A stretch of 64,000 nt of DNA from Alkalihalobacillus sp. BA299 (GCF_017745675.1 NZ_JAFLJM010000010.1:62001-126000); one strand, 5' to 3'; counted from the first letter of the stretch, positions 52,322 through 61,851 are shown. Numbers and translations: made by a program. Notes: generated by a model not told the origin, from the letters alone.

Positions 52322-52351
52322 AAAGGCCGGGCAGCATTTGCCCGGTCTTTT
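52322..52351. terminator. Bidirectional terminator between xylR and the isomerase-like gene
   Basis: AAAGGCCGGGCA pairs with TGCCCGGTCTTT around a 5-base loop. It is GC-rich and has T-runs on both sides. Confidence 0.85.
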
Positions 52352-52408
52352 CAATGTTTTGTATGCTTAAGCTTCTGTAGGTTTTTTTTGTGCTAAGTTA
52401 TCAGCCTT

Positions 52409-53269
52409 TTAAAACCATTCTGCATATCCAAGCTTCCTTAAATTTTCAGCAGATGTTTCGAGACAGTCAAATGGGTCCCGCCCGTACACATCATCTTGCT
52501 CTACTAAGAAATACTGTGCCCCACTCTCAAGGCCAGCTTCAATAATGGCTTTCATATCCAAATTTCCATCACCAACTTCTGCAAACTCAATTGTATTTGT
52601 AAAAATACGCATGAATTTACCCATATCCTTAAAATCTACTTCACTTAAATCCATTGGTCCGATACGATAATCTTTTAAATGCAATAAAGAAATACGACCT
52701 GCATATTTTTTAATAAACTCTACTGGGTTCACACCCGCTCTTTGAATCCAGTGAACATCTAATTCAAAACCTAGTTTAGAAGTATTATTTTTCATCAAAT
52801 CTAATAAGTATTCACCATCAAATTTTTGGAATTCAAGATGGTGGGTATGGTAATATAATTCAATTCCAAGGTCAGCTAATCTCTCCGCCATAACTTCAGC
52901 TTTACTAATAAACTCCATAATTTGATCTTTATCACCCATGATGTGTAATGGCATCATGCCCATACGCAAAAAGTTACAATCTAACACTTTGCAATCGCTT
53001 GCAATTTTTTCAAAATCCTTTGTTAACGTTTCCCCTGGTGCATCAGGTAACATTGGTTCTAATGGAGCAGATAGGGCAGCAATTTTAATATCAAAATCTT
53101 GACTAGCTCTTCTTAATTCTGCAACATTTTCCTCAGTCATCGGTATTTGTGAAACTTCGACTGCCTGGTAGCCAAGTTCCTTAATTTTTCTCATCGTTTC
53201 ATAAACGCCTAACTCCTCAACCTTGCCTTTTAGCATCATCATTTGAACGCCAATTTTTCCTTTTTTCAT
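52409..53269 (-). CDS. Sugar phosphate isomerase/epimerase-like TIM-barrel protein 1
   Basis: 286-residue xylose-isomerase-like (AP endonuclease 2 family) TIM barrel. Likely metal ligands: Glu in KIGVQMMM-to-VEVSQIP region, His in LYYHTHHLEF, Glu/Asp/His in GFELDVHWIQRAG, His in LLHLKDYR and Glu in FLVEQDD. Such enzymes perform sugar isomerisations, epimerisations or eliminations. It follows the oxidoreductase gene at 53274 by only 4 bases, so the two are one translational unit. The pair fits an oxidise-then-eliminate scheme on 3-keto sugars. The exact reaction is unknown. Confidence 0.85.
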   Translation of the reverse strand: MKKGKIGVQMMMLKGKVEELGVYETMRKIKELGYQAVEVSQIPMTEENVAELRRASQDFDIKIAALSAPLEPMLPDAPGETLTKDFEKIASDCKVLDCNFLRMGMMPLHIMGDKDQIMEFISKAEVMAERLADLGIELYYHTHHLEFQKFDGEYLLDLMKNNTSKLGFELDVHWIQRAGVNPVEFIKKYAGRISLLHLKDYRIGPMDLSEVDFKDMGKFMRIFTNTIEFAEVGDGNLDMKAIIEAGLESGAQYFLVEQDDVYGRDPFDCLETSAENLRKLGYAEWF

Positions 53270-53273
53270 TCGT

Positions 53274-54275
53274 TCATACCTCCATTTTTATCACTCTATT
53301 TTCTTCTGATGATTTTCGAATTGCATCAATCATCGCAATGGATGTGAATGCATCTTTTGCCCCGACATAATTTCCTGTATTGTTTTTGATACACGAGTAA
53401 AAGTGATGAATTAGCTTCGTATGGCTAGGGCCATAATAAAATTTGGTGCCAGGCATCCTCATGTCCTCAATAATTTCTTTTGTAATTCCGTCATTAGTCA
53501 TCATCAGCTTATTGTCTTTGATAACTAGTTTTCCCTTTTCAAAAACGGCTTCGATTTCAACACTAGCATTCTCAGAATTCGCATTTGATGCAAAAAACAA
53601 TCCCGTTGCACCATTTTTAAAAATAATTGAAGCAGTGGCTGTGTCCTCTACTTCAAACCCATAATCTAATAAGTTACAAATTGAGCCTTTAATAGCTTCA
53701 ATTTCCCCACCAATTAATTGCATCAAATCTAATGTATGGAGAGCCTGATTGATCATCACTCCTCCACCAGCAAACTCCATTATTCCGCGCCATGGTTTGG
53801 AAACATAATAAGATTTCGGTCGAAACCAAGCTACTAATCCTTTGAGACCAATCAACTTGCCGAAGTTAACAGCAGCAACCATCTCTTGTAACTTTTCAAA
53901 AGACTCGTTATACCGATTTTGAAGGCACACACACAATTTAACTTTCTTGTTAGCTTCTTCAAGTTTTACAAGAGCAAGCCCTTCTGCAGTGTTTAATCCT
54001 AATGGTTTTTCTTGAAAAACATGAATTCCCTTATCAATACAAGCCTTGGTCACTGGGTAATGTAAGAAGTGTGGCAAACAATTATGGACACAATCTACTG
54101 TTTCTTTTTCTAGTAATTCAAGATAATTGCTGTAAAATTTAACACTTGGTACCGAATCCTTTAAAGTTTGATCTATGTCACATACAGCGACTAATTCAAC
54201 ATTTTGGGCATCTTGTATCGCCTGAATATGAACTTTTGAAACATCTCCAAGTCCAATTACTGCAACTCTTAACAT
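53274..54275 (-). CDS. Gfo/Idh/MocA-family NAD(P) oxidoreductase 1
   Basis: 333 residues. The N-terminal Rossmann fold has GLGDVSKVHIQAI near residue 8, and the family EKPLG block lies near residue 93 (FQEKPLGLN). The catalytic-domain stretch GGGVMINQALHTLDLMQLIGG contains the conserved His/Asp pair. Family members oxidise a sugar or cyclitol hydroxyl, often at C3. Well-placed AAGGAGGTGG precedes the ATG. It begins 174 bases after the other oxidoreductase gene, with a small hairpin between. Confidence 0.88.
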   Translation of the reverse strand: MLRVAVIGLGDVSKVHIQAIQDAQNVELVAVCDIDQTLKDSVPSVKFYSNYLELLEKETVDCVHNCLPHFLHYPVTKACIDKGIHVFQEKPLGLNTAEGLALVKLEEANKKVKLCVCLQNRYNESFEKLQEMVAAVNFGKLIGLKGLVAWFRPKSYYVSKPWRGIMEFAGGGVMINQALHTLDLMQLIGGEIEAIKGSICNLLDYGFEVEDTATASIIFKNGATGLFFASNANSENASVEIEAVFEKGKLVIKDNKLMMTNDGITKEIIEDMRMPGTKFYYGPSHTKLIHHFYSCIKNNTGNYVGAKDAFTSIAMIDAIRKSSEENRVIKMEV

Positions 54276-54294
54276 CCCTCCACCTCCTTAAAAA

Positions 54295-54309
54295 ATGAGG
54301 CTGCCTCAT
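54295..54309 (-). terminator. Small hairpin in the gap between the two oxidoreductase genes
   Basis: ATGAGG and CCTCAT flank a 3-base loop and are followed by TTTTTTAAGG on the minus strand, just before the ribosome binding site of the next gene. It may be a weak terminator or attenuator. Confidence 0.45.
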
Positions 54310-54449
54310 AAGTGTCCAGCCCCTTAAATTTCTAGATAAGTAAGGCTAACTGTTTTATTTTGAAACAGCCTCTAAAGATTTTTACTAGCTTAGTTTAATA
54401 ATTTCAATATTTAATATAGCTTTTTATTAAAAAATACATTTGTTACCAA

Positions 54450-55604
54450 TTATTGTTTAACTAAGCTTTTTTCTTCTTCAATCTTTTTATTAAGTTCAGC
54501 TACATATAAATCTTCATCAATTGGTAGCTCTACTTCTTTACCTAACCAGCTAGATAGGTGGATCGCATTAGCTAAAGCAACCCCATGGATACCGTCGCTG
54601 CCTGGAGCAATTAAAGGACTACCTTCTACAATATTAGCTGCAAAGTTTTCTAATACAGCGATATGCTGAGCCCCCCATACACTTTCAAACTCAAGGACTT
54701 CTTCACTGTATACATCTGAAAGGTCGCCACCCATGAAGATTTTCATAACATCTTGCATCGACATCGTCGTACTCATTTCAGCCTCTGGAGTCTTTAGTCG
54801 TTTGATCGTAATTTTCTTACTATCATCCACAACAATCTTTCCTTTGTCCCCATGTATTTCTAAACGATCTGTCCCAAGAACATCATGTGTTGCGGTAATA
54901 AATACACCTGTTGCACCGTTTCCATAATCAAGCATCGCTGTTACTTCATCTTCAACGGCAATATTTCTTTGATAACCGTACTTCACATTAGAATTGACCT
55001 TTTTCGGCATCCCGCAAATCCACTGAAGTAAATCGATTTGGTGTGGCGCTTGATTTACAAGGACACCACCGCCTTCGCCCCCCCACGTTGCTCGCCACTC
55101 ACTTTGATCGTAATAACCTTGAGGTCTCCACCAAGTAGTAATGATCCAGTTTGTCCGACGAATTTTGCCAATCTCATCATGATCAATCAGCTCTTTTAAC
55201 TTTTGATAAAGTGGATTCGATCTTTGATTAAAGAAAATAGCAAAGGTTAACTCTGGTTTTGTTTGTGCAAATTCATTTAACTCTTTTACTTGCTTTGTAT
55301 AGACACCCGCTGGTTTTTCAACTAGTGCATGTATATCTCTTTTTAATGCTTCCATTCCCATCTCTGGATGAAGATAATGCGGTACAGTCGTCACAATTGC
55401 ATCAACGGTACCACTTTCAAGCATGTCAATATAGTTATCATAAAAAGGTACGTCTGGATATTTTTCTTTGCTCAATTTCTTTTTCTCAGGGTCAATATCA
55501 CAAATAGCCCCAATAACCATGTTTTTCACTTTTCCTTCCGAGATAAATCCAGCGTAAGTTCCACCTTGTGCACCTAATCCTATAATTCCTAATCTTACTG
55601 TCAT
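54450..55604 (-). CDS. Gfo/Idh/MocA-family NAD(P) oxidoreductase 2
   Basis: 384 residues. GLGAQGGTYAGFI starts the Rossmann fold, and the VEKPAGVYTKQV block is near residue 95. The catalytic region GGVLVNQAPHQIDLLQWICG has the conserved Lys-Asp-His-type residues, and GGEGGG precedes it. It is longer than oxidoreductase 1 and only distantly similar, so it probably uses a related but different substrate. It begins 3 bases after the TIM-barrel 2 gene, giving a second oxidoreductase/isomerase pair in the same direction. Confidence 0.88.
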   Translation of the reverse strand: MTVRLGIIGLGAQGGTYAGFISEGKVKNMVIGAICDIDPEKKKLSKEKYPDVPFYDNYIDMLESGTVDAIVTTVPHYLHPEMGMEALKRDIHALVEKPAGVYTKQVKELNEFAQTKPELTFAIFFNQRSNPLYQKLKELIDHDEIGKIRRTNWIITTWWRPQGYYDQSEWRATWGGEGGGVLVNQAPHQIDLLQWICGMPKKVNSNVKYGYQRNIAVEDEVTAMLDYGNGATGVFITATHDVLGTDRLEIHGDKGKIVVDDSKKITIKRLKTPEAEMSTTMSMQDVMKIFMGGDLSDVYSEEVLEFESVWGAQHIAVLENFAANIVEGSPLIAPGSDGIHGVALANAIHLSSWLGKEVELPIDEDLYVAELNKKIEEEKSLVKQ

Positions 55605-55607
55605 TTT

Positions 55608-56495
55608 TTACTTCGCCTCACTTTCAATTTTTTTAAGTATTTCTAATAAAGCTTCATACTGTAGCTTATAACCGCCTTCACCATCTAATCCTTTGTTATC
55701 TTTAATTACTTCTTTGGCATCTTCAAGCTCTAAATCTTTTAAGGAGTCAAATAGAACTAAATGGGGCTCAAGTGTTAAGAAGCCTTTGTAGCCGCTTTCA
55801 ATAAATTGGGATAGGATCTCAGGAATCTTCCCTTCACCTGTTCCGCATACAACGTTTTGACTATCTGTTGTAACAGCATCTTTAATATGAATGTAAACGA
55901 TCTCCTCTTTGAGCAAATCGTAACAAGCCTGAGGGTCTTCCCCACATTGAACAAAGTTAGCGAAATCGAATATCCCTTTGAAATATGGAGAATCAACTTC
56001 TGAAAGGATCTCGTGACAACGTCTAGCAATATCCCCATAGATGTCCTTTTCATTTTCATGGACTAAAATCACATCATACTTCTTAGCAATTGCCGTATAC
56101 TCCTTTAATTGACTGACCACTTGCTCCTTATAATGATCAGCATCTTCACCTTTTGGAATATAGAAGCTAAAAATACGGATATATTGACAATCTAAGAGAT
56201 TAGCAATTTGACAAAGTGTTTCTAACACTTTCTTTTGTTTTACAAAACCTTCAGCATCGTTAATGAATACTTTTCCAATTGGCGATCCGATCGATGAAAC
56301 ATGGATCCCTGCTGTTTTTAGACGTGGCAACACATTTTCTTTAATTTCATTCACTGTAAAATCCCCAATATTTTTTCCATCGATTCCACGTAATGATATA
56401 TAGTTCATCCCTAACTTTGAAACGACTCCTAACTGGGTATTAAAATCTGATGAGATTTCATCTGAAAATCCTGAAATCTTTAAATCTTGATTCAT
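55608..56495 (-). CDS. Sugar phosphate isomerase/epimerase-like TIM-barrel protein 2
   Basis: 295 residues of the same TIM-barrel superfamily as the protein at 52409 but not a close copy. Ligand-like blocks: ILVHENEKDIYGD (His, Glu), KGIFDFANFVQCG (Asp), VYIHIKDAVT (His) and FLTLEPHL (Glu). AAGGAGG lies before the ATG. It opens the gene group downstream of the broken AraC gene and is tightly coupled with oxidoreductase 2. The reaction is inferred as isomerisation or beta-elimination of an oxidised sugar. Confidence 0.85.
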   Translation of the reverse strand: MNQDLKISGFSDEISSDFNTQLGVVSKLGMNYISLRGIDGKNIGDFTVNEIKENVLPRLKTAGIHVSSIGSPIGKVFINDAEGFVKQKKVLETLCQIANLLDCQYIRIFSFYIPKGEDADHYKEQVVSQLKEYTAIAKKYDVILVHENEKDIYGDIARRCHEILSEVDSPYFKGIFDFANFVQCGEDPQACYDLLKEEIVYIHIKDAVTTDSQNVVCGTGEGKIPEILSQFIESGYKGFLTLEPHLVLFDSLKDLELEDAKEVIKDNKGLDGEGGYKLQYEALLEILKKIESEAK

Positions 56496-56550
56496 AAGCG
56501 ACTATTCCTCCTTAATTGCGTTATATATTACTAAAACAACCCTTTTTCAC

Positions 56551-57388
56551 TTACCTGAGACGGAAACGGCGATACTCTTTCGGAGTCATTCCTACTTGCT
56601 GCCTGAAAAAACGACTAAAGTGGGAAACGCTTTCAAATCCGCACTCATAAGCAATATCTTTTAACGGTTTATCTAGCTCGATTTCAAGCAAATATTTGAC
56701 TTGTGTTAGTCGACACCCCATTACATACTCCATGACTGTAAAACCCGTCGTTTCTTTAAATACATGTGACACATAAGATTTACTTTAGTGCGTCTGCAAT
56801 GGTATCTAAAGATAATTTCTCCATGTAGTTTGACTGGATATAGCCTGCTATATTTTCAGCATGCTTAGCTTTGTCGACTTTTTGCTCTGGGGTTATCGTA
56901 AATTCCTCTTGACCTAGTTGATGGAGAATAATCAATATTTGTAAAAATACTACCTTCATTTCAGTTTCTACTTTAGGATTGTTTATGTCCGAGTTGTTCT
57001 TCAATTCAGCTAAACGGCTAATGTGCTGTTCTAAACTTTTCGATGCAGTGTTTTCCTTCGTTCGTATCAAACAATGGTGCAATCTCTGAAAGGATTCAAG
57101 TAAATACATACCCCCTATTTCATGTAATACACCTTTAATCCAATGTGGTGAAAAATGAATGACACTACGGACATACTCACTACTTGAACGAACATTAGGT
57201 CGATGAAGCGTCATCCCATCCATTAAGATAATATCCCCTGGTACTAAATCATAAATTTGGTTATGAATCAAATAACGGCATGAACCTGCATGAAAAAAAT
57301 AAATTTCATATTCCTGATGCGAATGGTAGTCAAATGATTGGTCTCCTCCACCATGCATTCGGTAATTAACTAAAATCGGTTCATTCAT
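56551..57388 (-). pseudogene. AraC-family regulator split by a frameshift
   Basis: Two adjacent frames make one AraC protein. 57388-56780 encodes the cupin sensor (HSHQEYEIYFFHAGSC, GDIILMDGMTLHRP) and the start of the first helix-turn-helix (KLSLDTIADALK), then stops. The reading continues in another frame as SKSYVSHVFKETTG, then FESVSHFSRFFRQQVGMTPKEYRRFR. Compared with the family spacing (A-L-x-L-S-x-S-Y) about five bases seem to be missing at the join near 56785. As read, no protein with both halves of the DNA-binding domain can be made. A sequencing error is possible but less likely for an indel of this size. Confidence 0.8.
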
Positions 57389-57609
57389 ATAGGTCAGCCT
57401 CCAATGAAACTAGTTTAAGTATAATAATAATATCGTAACATTTCATTACCTCAAAATGCCTTTATTTGAGCCAGAATTGACTGAGAATGCTTTCGCAAAA
57501 CATGACAAAACGCAGTATTTAACTTTTGTATGAAAGTGTACCTAACCTTTTTCAAGAGCCTATTTTAGTATCCTACTTACTTATAATGTGTATATTACTT
57601 TGCCCATAA

Positions 57610-57652
57610 GAAAAGCTTGCAAGGCTGAACACAATCAACCTGCAAGCTTTTT
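57610..57652 (-). terminator. Terminator of transporter 2
   Basis: AAAAGCTTGCAGG pairs with CCTTGCAAGCTTTT around a loop, followed by CTTATGGG on the minus strand. It starts 7 bases after the stop. Confidence 0.8.
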
Positions 57653-57659
57653 CCTGAAA

Positions 57660-59126
57660 TTATACAACTTCTTTCTTTCCACCAGCTTTAATTTCTGCAA
57701 TTGCCGTTTGGATTTCTTCCATTTTCTGATCATCAAGTGGATAAAATTTCATCGCAATTAATGAACAAATGTAACCAAACATTGGAATACCAAACTTTAG
57801 AACTAATGCCATAACAAGTAACGAAGTCGTTAACGTTTCTCCTACTTGAGGAAGTTCATCACGATAACCAATTAGTGCTACTGCAAAACCAACAAGAGCT
57901 GGTGCAAGTGATGAAATTAATTTATCAACAAAAGAGAAAATCGTTGCAATCATCCCAGGTACATAGCGACCTGTTTTATATGTTTCATAGTCTGAAGCAT
58001 CTGCAATCATCGGAATAACCATATTTCCAGTTAACGCATTGAAGCCCATTGCTAGACAATAAAGGACTAAGAACATAATCGTTACAAATCCAAGGTTTGA
58101 TAAAGAAATTTGCTGAGTATCAACCATTAACAAGTAAGCAGCAACGGCTCCAAATGTAATTAATGCTGCCCAAGTCCCCATTACAAACGAACGTTTCAAG
58201 CCAATTTTTCTTGCCTTACCGATACCAAAGAAAGTAATTAAGAGCATTGGAACGAGTGTAATTAACCCAATCGTACCACTTAATGCGTAATCTCCTAGCA
58301 AAATACCAAAGAACATAACCCCGACTGCACCTTGTCTTATCATTGAGTTAGCTAATTTATCAGTTGATGCTGCAATAATTAGCATTTGTAATGGACGATT
58401 TCCTTTAATTACTGGCCAATAATCACGGAAACTTGTTTTCACGTTTTTTTCTGCTAACCCATAGTATTCTTTACGGTCTTTGCCTTTAATGGCGATAACT
58501 GCCAATACAGTAAAAACTGCTGACACAATGATTGCATAATACTTTAATTCCGTAAATAAACCTAATGTAAACCCTTCATGCTTGGCTACGAGATACATAG
58601 CAATAAACATTTGCGCTCCCGTAAATAACAAACTGTTATACGTTGCATCAAAAATTCCAAACAGTGGTCGTTGTTTCGGGCTATTTGTTAGTACGGTTTG
58701 TGCTGCTCTTGTACAAGCCGTTTGAAACGTATATCCAATAATATGAATGAAATAAATACCTAAGAAGAAGACAAACTGAAAGGCATCTGGTAAGAGATGT
58801 GTAACTGTAAACATCACGTAAAGGGTTCCCGCTAAAATGATGTTTCCAAGAACCATTAACGGCGCAAACTTACCAAATTTCGATTCGGTCTTATCAATGA
58901 CATAACCAATCAATGGATCTGTTATCCCGTCAAATATTCGCATGAAAGTTATAATTGTACTAACAACAACAACTGTTAGTCCAGCGACACCAGTTGCATA
59001 ATAAGAAACAAAAAACATAACAAAGAAATAAATGTTTGTCGCTGTGTTGTTTAAAGCAAAACAACCAATTTGCCATAATTTCGCCGTGTGATACTTTTCT
59101 TCATTTCCTACTGTTACTGTTGACAT
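57660..59126 (-). CDS. GPH-family glycoside:cation symporter, paralogue 2
   Basis: 488 residues, the same length as paralogue 1 and nearly identical in many long stretches (KLWQIGCFALNNTATNIY, GLTVVVVSTI, TGNMVIPMIAD). Differences are spread throughout, so the duplication is not brand-new. Twelve membrane segments. GGGGGTAA precedes the ATG. Its promoter region has the same distal cre, xylO-like palindrome and proximal cre order as paralogue 1, so the two are probably co-regulated by the XylR-like protein and CcpA. Confidence 0.92.
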   Translation of the reverse strand: MSTVTVGNEEKYHTAKLWQIGCFALNNTATNIYFFVMFFVSYYATGVAGLTVVVVSTIITFMRIFDGITDPLIGYVIDKTESKFGKFAPLMVLGNIILAGTLYVMFTVTHLLPDAFQFVFFLGIYFIHIIGYTFQTACTRAAQTVLTNSPKQRPLFGIFDATYNSLLFTGAQMFIAMYLVAKHEGFTLGLFTELKYYAIIVSAVFTVLAVIAIKGKDRKEYYGLAEKNVKTSFRDYWPVIKGNRPLQMLIIAASTDKLANSMIRQGAVGVMFFGILLGDYALSGTIGLITLVPMLLITFFGIGKARKIGLKRSFVMGTWAALITFGAVAAYLLMVDTQQISLSNLGFVTIMFLVLYCLAMGFNALTGNMVIPMIADASDYETYKTGRYVPGMIATIFSFVDKLISSLAPALVGFAVALIGYRDELPQVGETLTTSLLVMALVLKFGIPMFGYICSLIAMKFYPLDDQKMEEIQTAIAEIKAGGKKEVV

Positions 59127-59154
59127 AGTATTACCCCCTTAAAATTCCACTATA

Positions 59155-59168
59155 ATAAAACGCTTTCA
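59155..59168. promoter_or_regulatory. Proximal cre-like box, transporter 2
   Basis: TGAAAGCGTTTTAT on the minus strand fits the cre consensus apart from the last two bases, as the corresponding box of transporter 1 does. Confidence 0.55.
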
Positions 59169-59181
59169 AAATTACCTTCTT

Positions 59182-59208
59182 ATTAATTTGTTGGTTAAAC
59201 AAATTAAT
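59182..59208. promoter_or_regulatory. xylO-like operator, transporter 2
   Basis: ATTAATTTGTT and AACAAATTAAT are perfect 11-base inverted arms around GGTTA. The arm sequence resembles the known XylR operator half TTAGTTTGTTT and the palindrome before transporter 1. Confidence 0.82.
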
Positions 59209-59225
59209 CTATAAAACTAATATAT

Positions 59226-59239
59226 ATGAAAGCGCTTTA
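59226..59239. promoter_or_regulatory. Distal cre-like box, transporter 2
   Basis: TGAAAGCGCTTTAA matches cre except at position 13 and is followed by AATAACAAG as in transporter 1. A run of 17 T (59250-59266) lies beside it; on the transcribed strand this is an A-tract upstream of the promoter. Confidence 0.65.
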
Positions 59240-59420
59240 AATAACAAGTGTTTTTTTTTTTTTTTTAAATATTTTGAAAAATTACCATACATAAATATAT
59301 AGCTTTAGAGAAACCTGATCGTCTCTTATGATTAAGAAAATTGTTATTTATCCTGCCTATTTGGTTACTAAATAATGGGTAACAAATCTAAAAAACGTTC
59401 ATTAAACAGTAAGAGATCAC

Positions 59421-61739
59421 TTAATTTTGATGTTGAGTCTTTTTAATTTTTGTTAATTCTTTGTTTAGTGAAAACATTAGTTTATCGTTAAAAAGATCTT
59501 CAGCCATTGATGCAATAAAATCTATTTGCATTCCTTGTGCCATACCATACATCGGATGTTCTGAAAAATTGCCTAAATACTTTTCAACTACAGCTTTTGC
59601 TTCTGGGTTTTCCATAAGCTCATTAAAGGTGTCACGAGTAGAATAAACATCATCGGTAATCTGAATTTCTTCAACCTCAACATCAGCTAAATCCTCAGGC
59701 ATTTCAAACCAGTTCGCTACAATCCCACCTTTATCTTCCTCAGGAGCTTCATAGCTTGGGTTAGGTTCAGCGACTCTATTGAATCTAGCCACATCCTCAA
59801 ATACTTCACCCTCTTGATTAGCAACAACTTTTATTTCATTGAGTGCCTTTTGTAATGGAATATTGTCAAAAATAAAGACACGTGACTCGCCCGTTTTTGT
59901 TTCAAATTTTTCGCCATTTGCATAAAGGCTTACTTCATTACAATTTGAATAAACCTTAACCGTAATTTGTTCATCTGCACGGTCAACAAAACGTTTGCTT
60001 GTAATATGAACAAATCTTTCATCCGACCAGTGAGCTTTATACATGTAAAAGGCATCTTTCTTAATCTTGCGGTCATAAGTGATTAAACCTTTGTTGTTTC
60101 TGCCTTTTACACCGCCCTCATCCCTGATGTTGGCACCGAAATCAAACATGTTCCACACATAGGTAGACCAAAGGAACGGGCGCTCAGAAAAGATTTCCCA
60201 AACTTTTTCATGATACAAAGTATGATAGGTTTCTGAGTAATCTTTTACTTTTGGGTCATTCGAATGGTATTGTAATATACCTTCTGCCCCGTATTCAGAA
60301 ATCCCTAATTTTACATTAGGGTTTAACTTATGAAATCCATCCAGCCAGTCAGCAAAATCCTCTGCCTTCCCTTGATACCAACCGTAGTACTTATTGTAGC
60401 CCACGGTATCCGTAATAAAATTATATTCATCCTTATCAGGGACAAACATTACATTGGCCATTGTCGATAGTCTTGTCGGATCTTCTTTTTTGGTTAACTC
60501 ATTTAATTCTTTGACAAGCTTTCTTAATTCTGGTCTTTCACCACTAATTTGAATTTCGTTTTGAATCCCCCAGAAAATAATTGATGGATGGTTAAAGTTT
60601 TGTCTAATTAATTCGATCATCTGCTGCTTTGCATTCAAGCCTTCTACCTCTGTCTTGGACATAACTGAAATAAATGGGATCTCCGCCCAGACAACCATTC
60701 CCTCTTGGTCGCATAGGTCATAAAAATATTGATCATGTTGATAGTGTGCTAAGCGAATGGAAGTGGCACCAACCTCTTTAATTAATGCCATATCTTCTTT
60801 GTGTTCTTTCTTCGTAATCGCCCAGCCCATATCTTTTCGGTCTTGGTGTCTTGAAACACCATTTAACCGAAGCGGCTCACCATTTAGGAAGAATCCTTTT
60901 TGTGCATCAACTTCAAAGTATCTTACCCCAAACGGTATTGAAAGCTCATCAACCGTATCATTAAAACTTACCATCGATACTTTCGCTTCATACATATATG
61001 GATTCCTTCTCCCATTCCATAATGTAGGATTTTCAATCACTGCTGGGATTTCAACTATTTTTGTTTCCCCTGCTGCTAATATTACTTCTTTTGTTGCGTA
61101 TGCCACATTTTTACCTTCTGCATTCAAGATATCGGCCCATAACCTGACTTTCTTGTCTTCATCATTATCATTAACTAACCTTGACTTCACCGTTAAATTA
61201 GCTCGCTGATTAGAAACTTCACCTTGCACAATGTAAACACCTTGAGATCCATAATCCATTAAATCAAAATGAACAGGATTTACAATGACTAGGTTAACAT
61301 CACGATAAATTCCACCGTAAAAAGTAAAGTCAGCCAATTGAGGATACACATCATCGACAACGGTATTGTCGACCTTAACAGCAATCGTATTTTTTTTTCC
61401 GAATTCAATTACATCTGTAATATCAAAGCGGAAAATCGAGTAACCGCCACGATGTTGACCCAAATATTCCCCATTTACATATACATCCGTTATACTGTTG
61501 GCCCCATTAAACTCAATAAATACTTTGTTTCCTTCATGAACTGTGTCTAAAAATATCTCTTTTCGGTACCAGCATTCACCTTTATAAAAGTCAAAGCCAT
61601 TAGCACCGTCAATCGCGTTCCACGTATGTGGTACATTGACTATTTCCCAATTTTCATCATTGTAAATTTTATTAAAAGCTTTTTCTTTATCATCTTTTTC
61701 AAACTTCCAAGCATCATTTATATTGATTATTTTTCTCAT
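59421..61739 (-). CDS. GH2 family glycoside hydrolase
   Basis: 772 residues without a signal peptide, so intracellular. Sugar-binding domain ~1-180 (VPHTWNAIDG, CWYRKEIFL), immunoglobulin-like domain ~180-285, TIM barrel ~285-580. The acid/base Glu is in WGIQNEIQ near residue 394 and the nucleophile Glu in ISEYGAEG near 481. GH2 includes beta-galactosidases, beta-glucuronidases and beta-mannosidases, and the substrate cannot be decided. The ~80-residue C-terminal extension (ELMENPEAKAVVEKYLG, HPMYGMAQGM) is a helical module more often seen at the end of GH3 and related enzymes. AGGAGGTT precedes the ATG. Confidence 0.9.
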   Translation of the reverse strand: MRKIININDAWKFEKDDKEKAFNKIYNDENWEIVNVPHTWNAIDGANGFDFYKGECWYRKEIFLDTVHEGNKVFIEFNGANSITDVYVNGEYLGQHRGGYSIFRFDITDVIEFGKKNTIAVKVDNTVVDDVYPQLADFTFYGGIYRDVNLVIVNPVHFDLMDYGSQGVYIVQGEVSNQRANLTVKSRLVNDNDEDKKVRLWADILNAEGKNVAYATKEVILAAGETKIVEIPAVIENPTLWNGRRNPYMYEAKVSMVSFNDTVDELSIPFGVRYFEVDAQKGFFLNGEPLRLNGVSRHQDRKDMGWAITKKEHKEDMALIKEVGATSIRLAHYQHDQYFYDLCDQEGMVVWAEIPFISVMSKTEVEGLNAKQQMIELIRQNFNHPSIIFWGIQNEIQISGERPELRKLVKELNELTKKEDPTRLSTMANVMFVPDKDEYNFITDTVGYNKYYGWYQGKAEDFADWLDGFHKLNPNVKLGISEYGAEGILQYHSNDPKVKDYSETYHTLYHEKVWEIFSERPFLWSTYVWNMFDFGANIRDEGGVKGRNNKGLITYDRKIKKDAFYMYKAHWSDERFVHITSKRFVDRADEQITVKVYSNCNEVSLYANGEKFETKTGESRVFIFDNIPLQKALNEIKVVANQEGEVFEDVARFNRVAEPNPSYEAPEEDKGGIVANWFEMPEDLADVEVEEIQITDDVYSTRDTFNELMENPEAKAVVEKYLGNFSEHPMYGMAQGMQIDFIASMAEDLFNDKLMFSLNKELTKIKKTQHQN

Positions 61740-61851
61740 TAGTTGAACCTCCTAATTTTCTATAAATTTATATATGAATTAATTTTAAGGGCATACATTA
61801 CGATTCTAAATCTCTATCAGACGACCTCAACAAATTATAAGTAAGGCTAAA

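Noticed and set aside
59250-59266. 17-T homopolymer as terminator
   Set aside because: No stem precedes it; it lies upstream of the transporter 2 promoter and may be an A-tract or an error-prone run.
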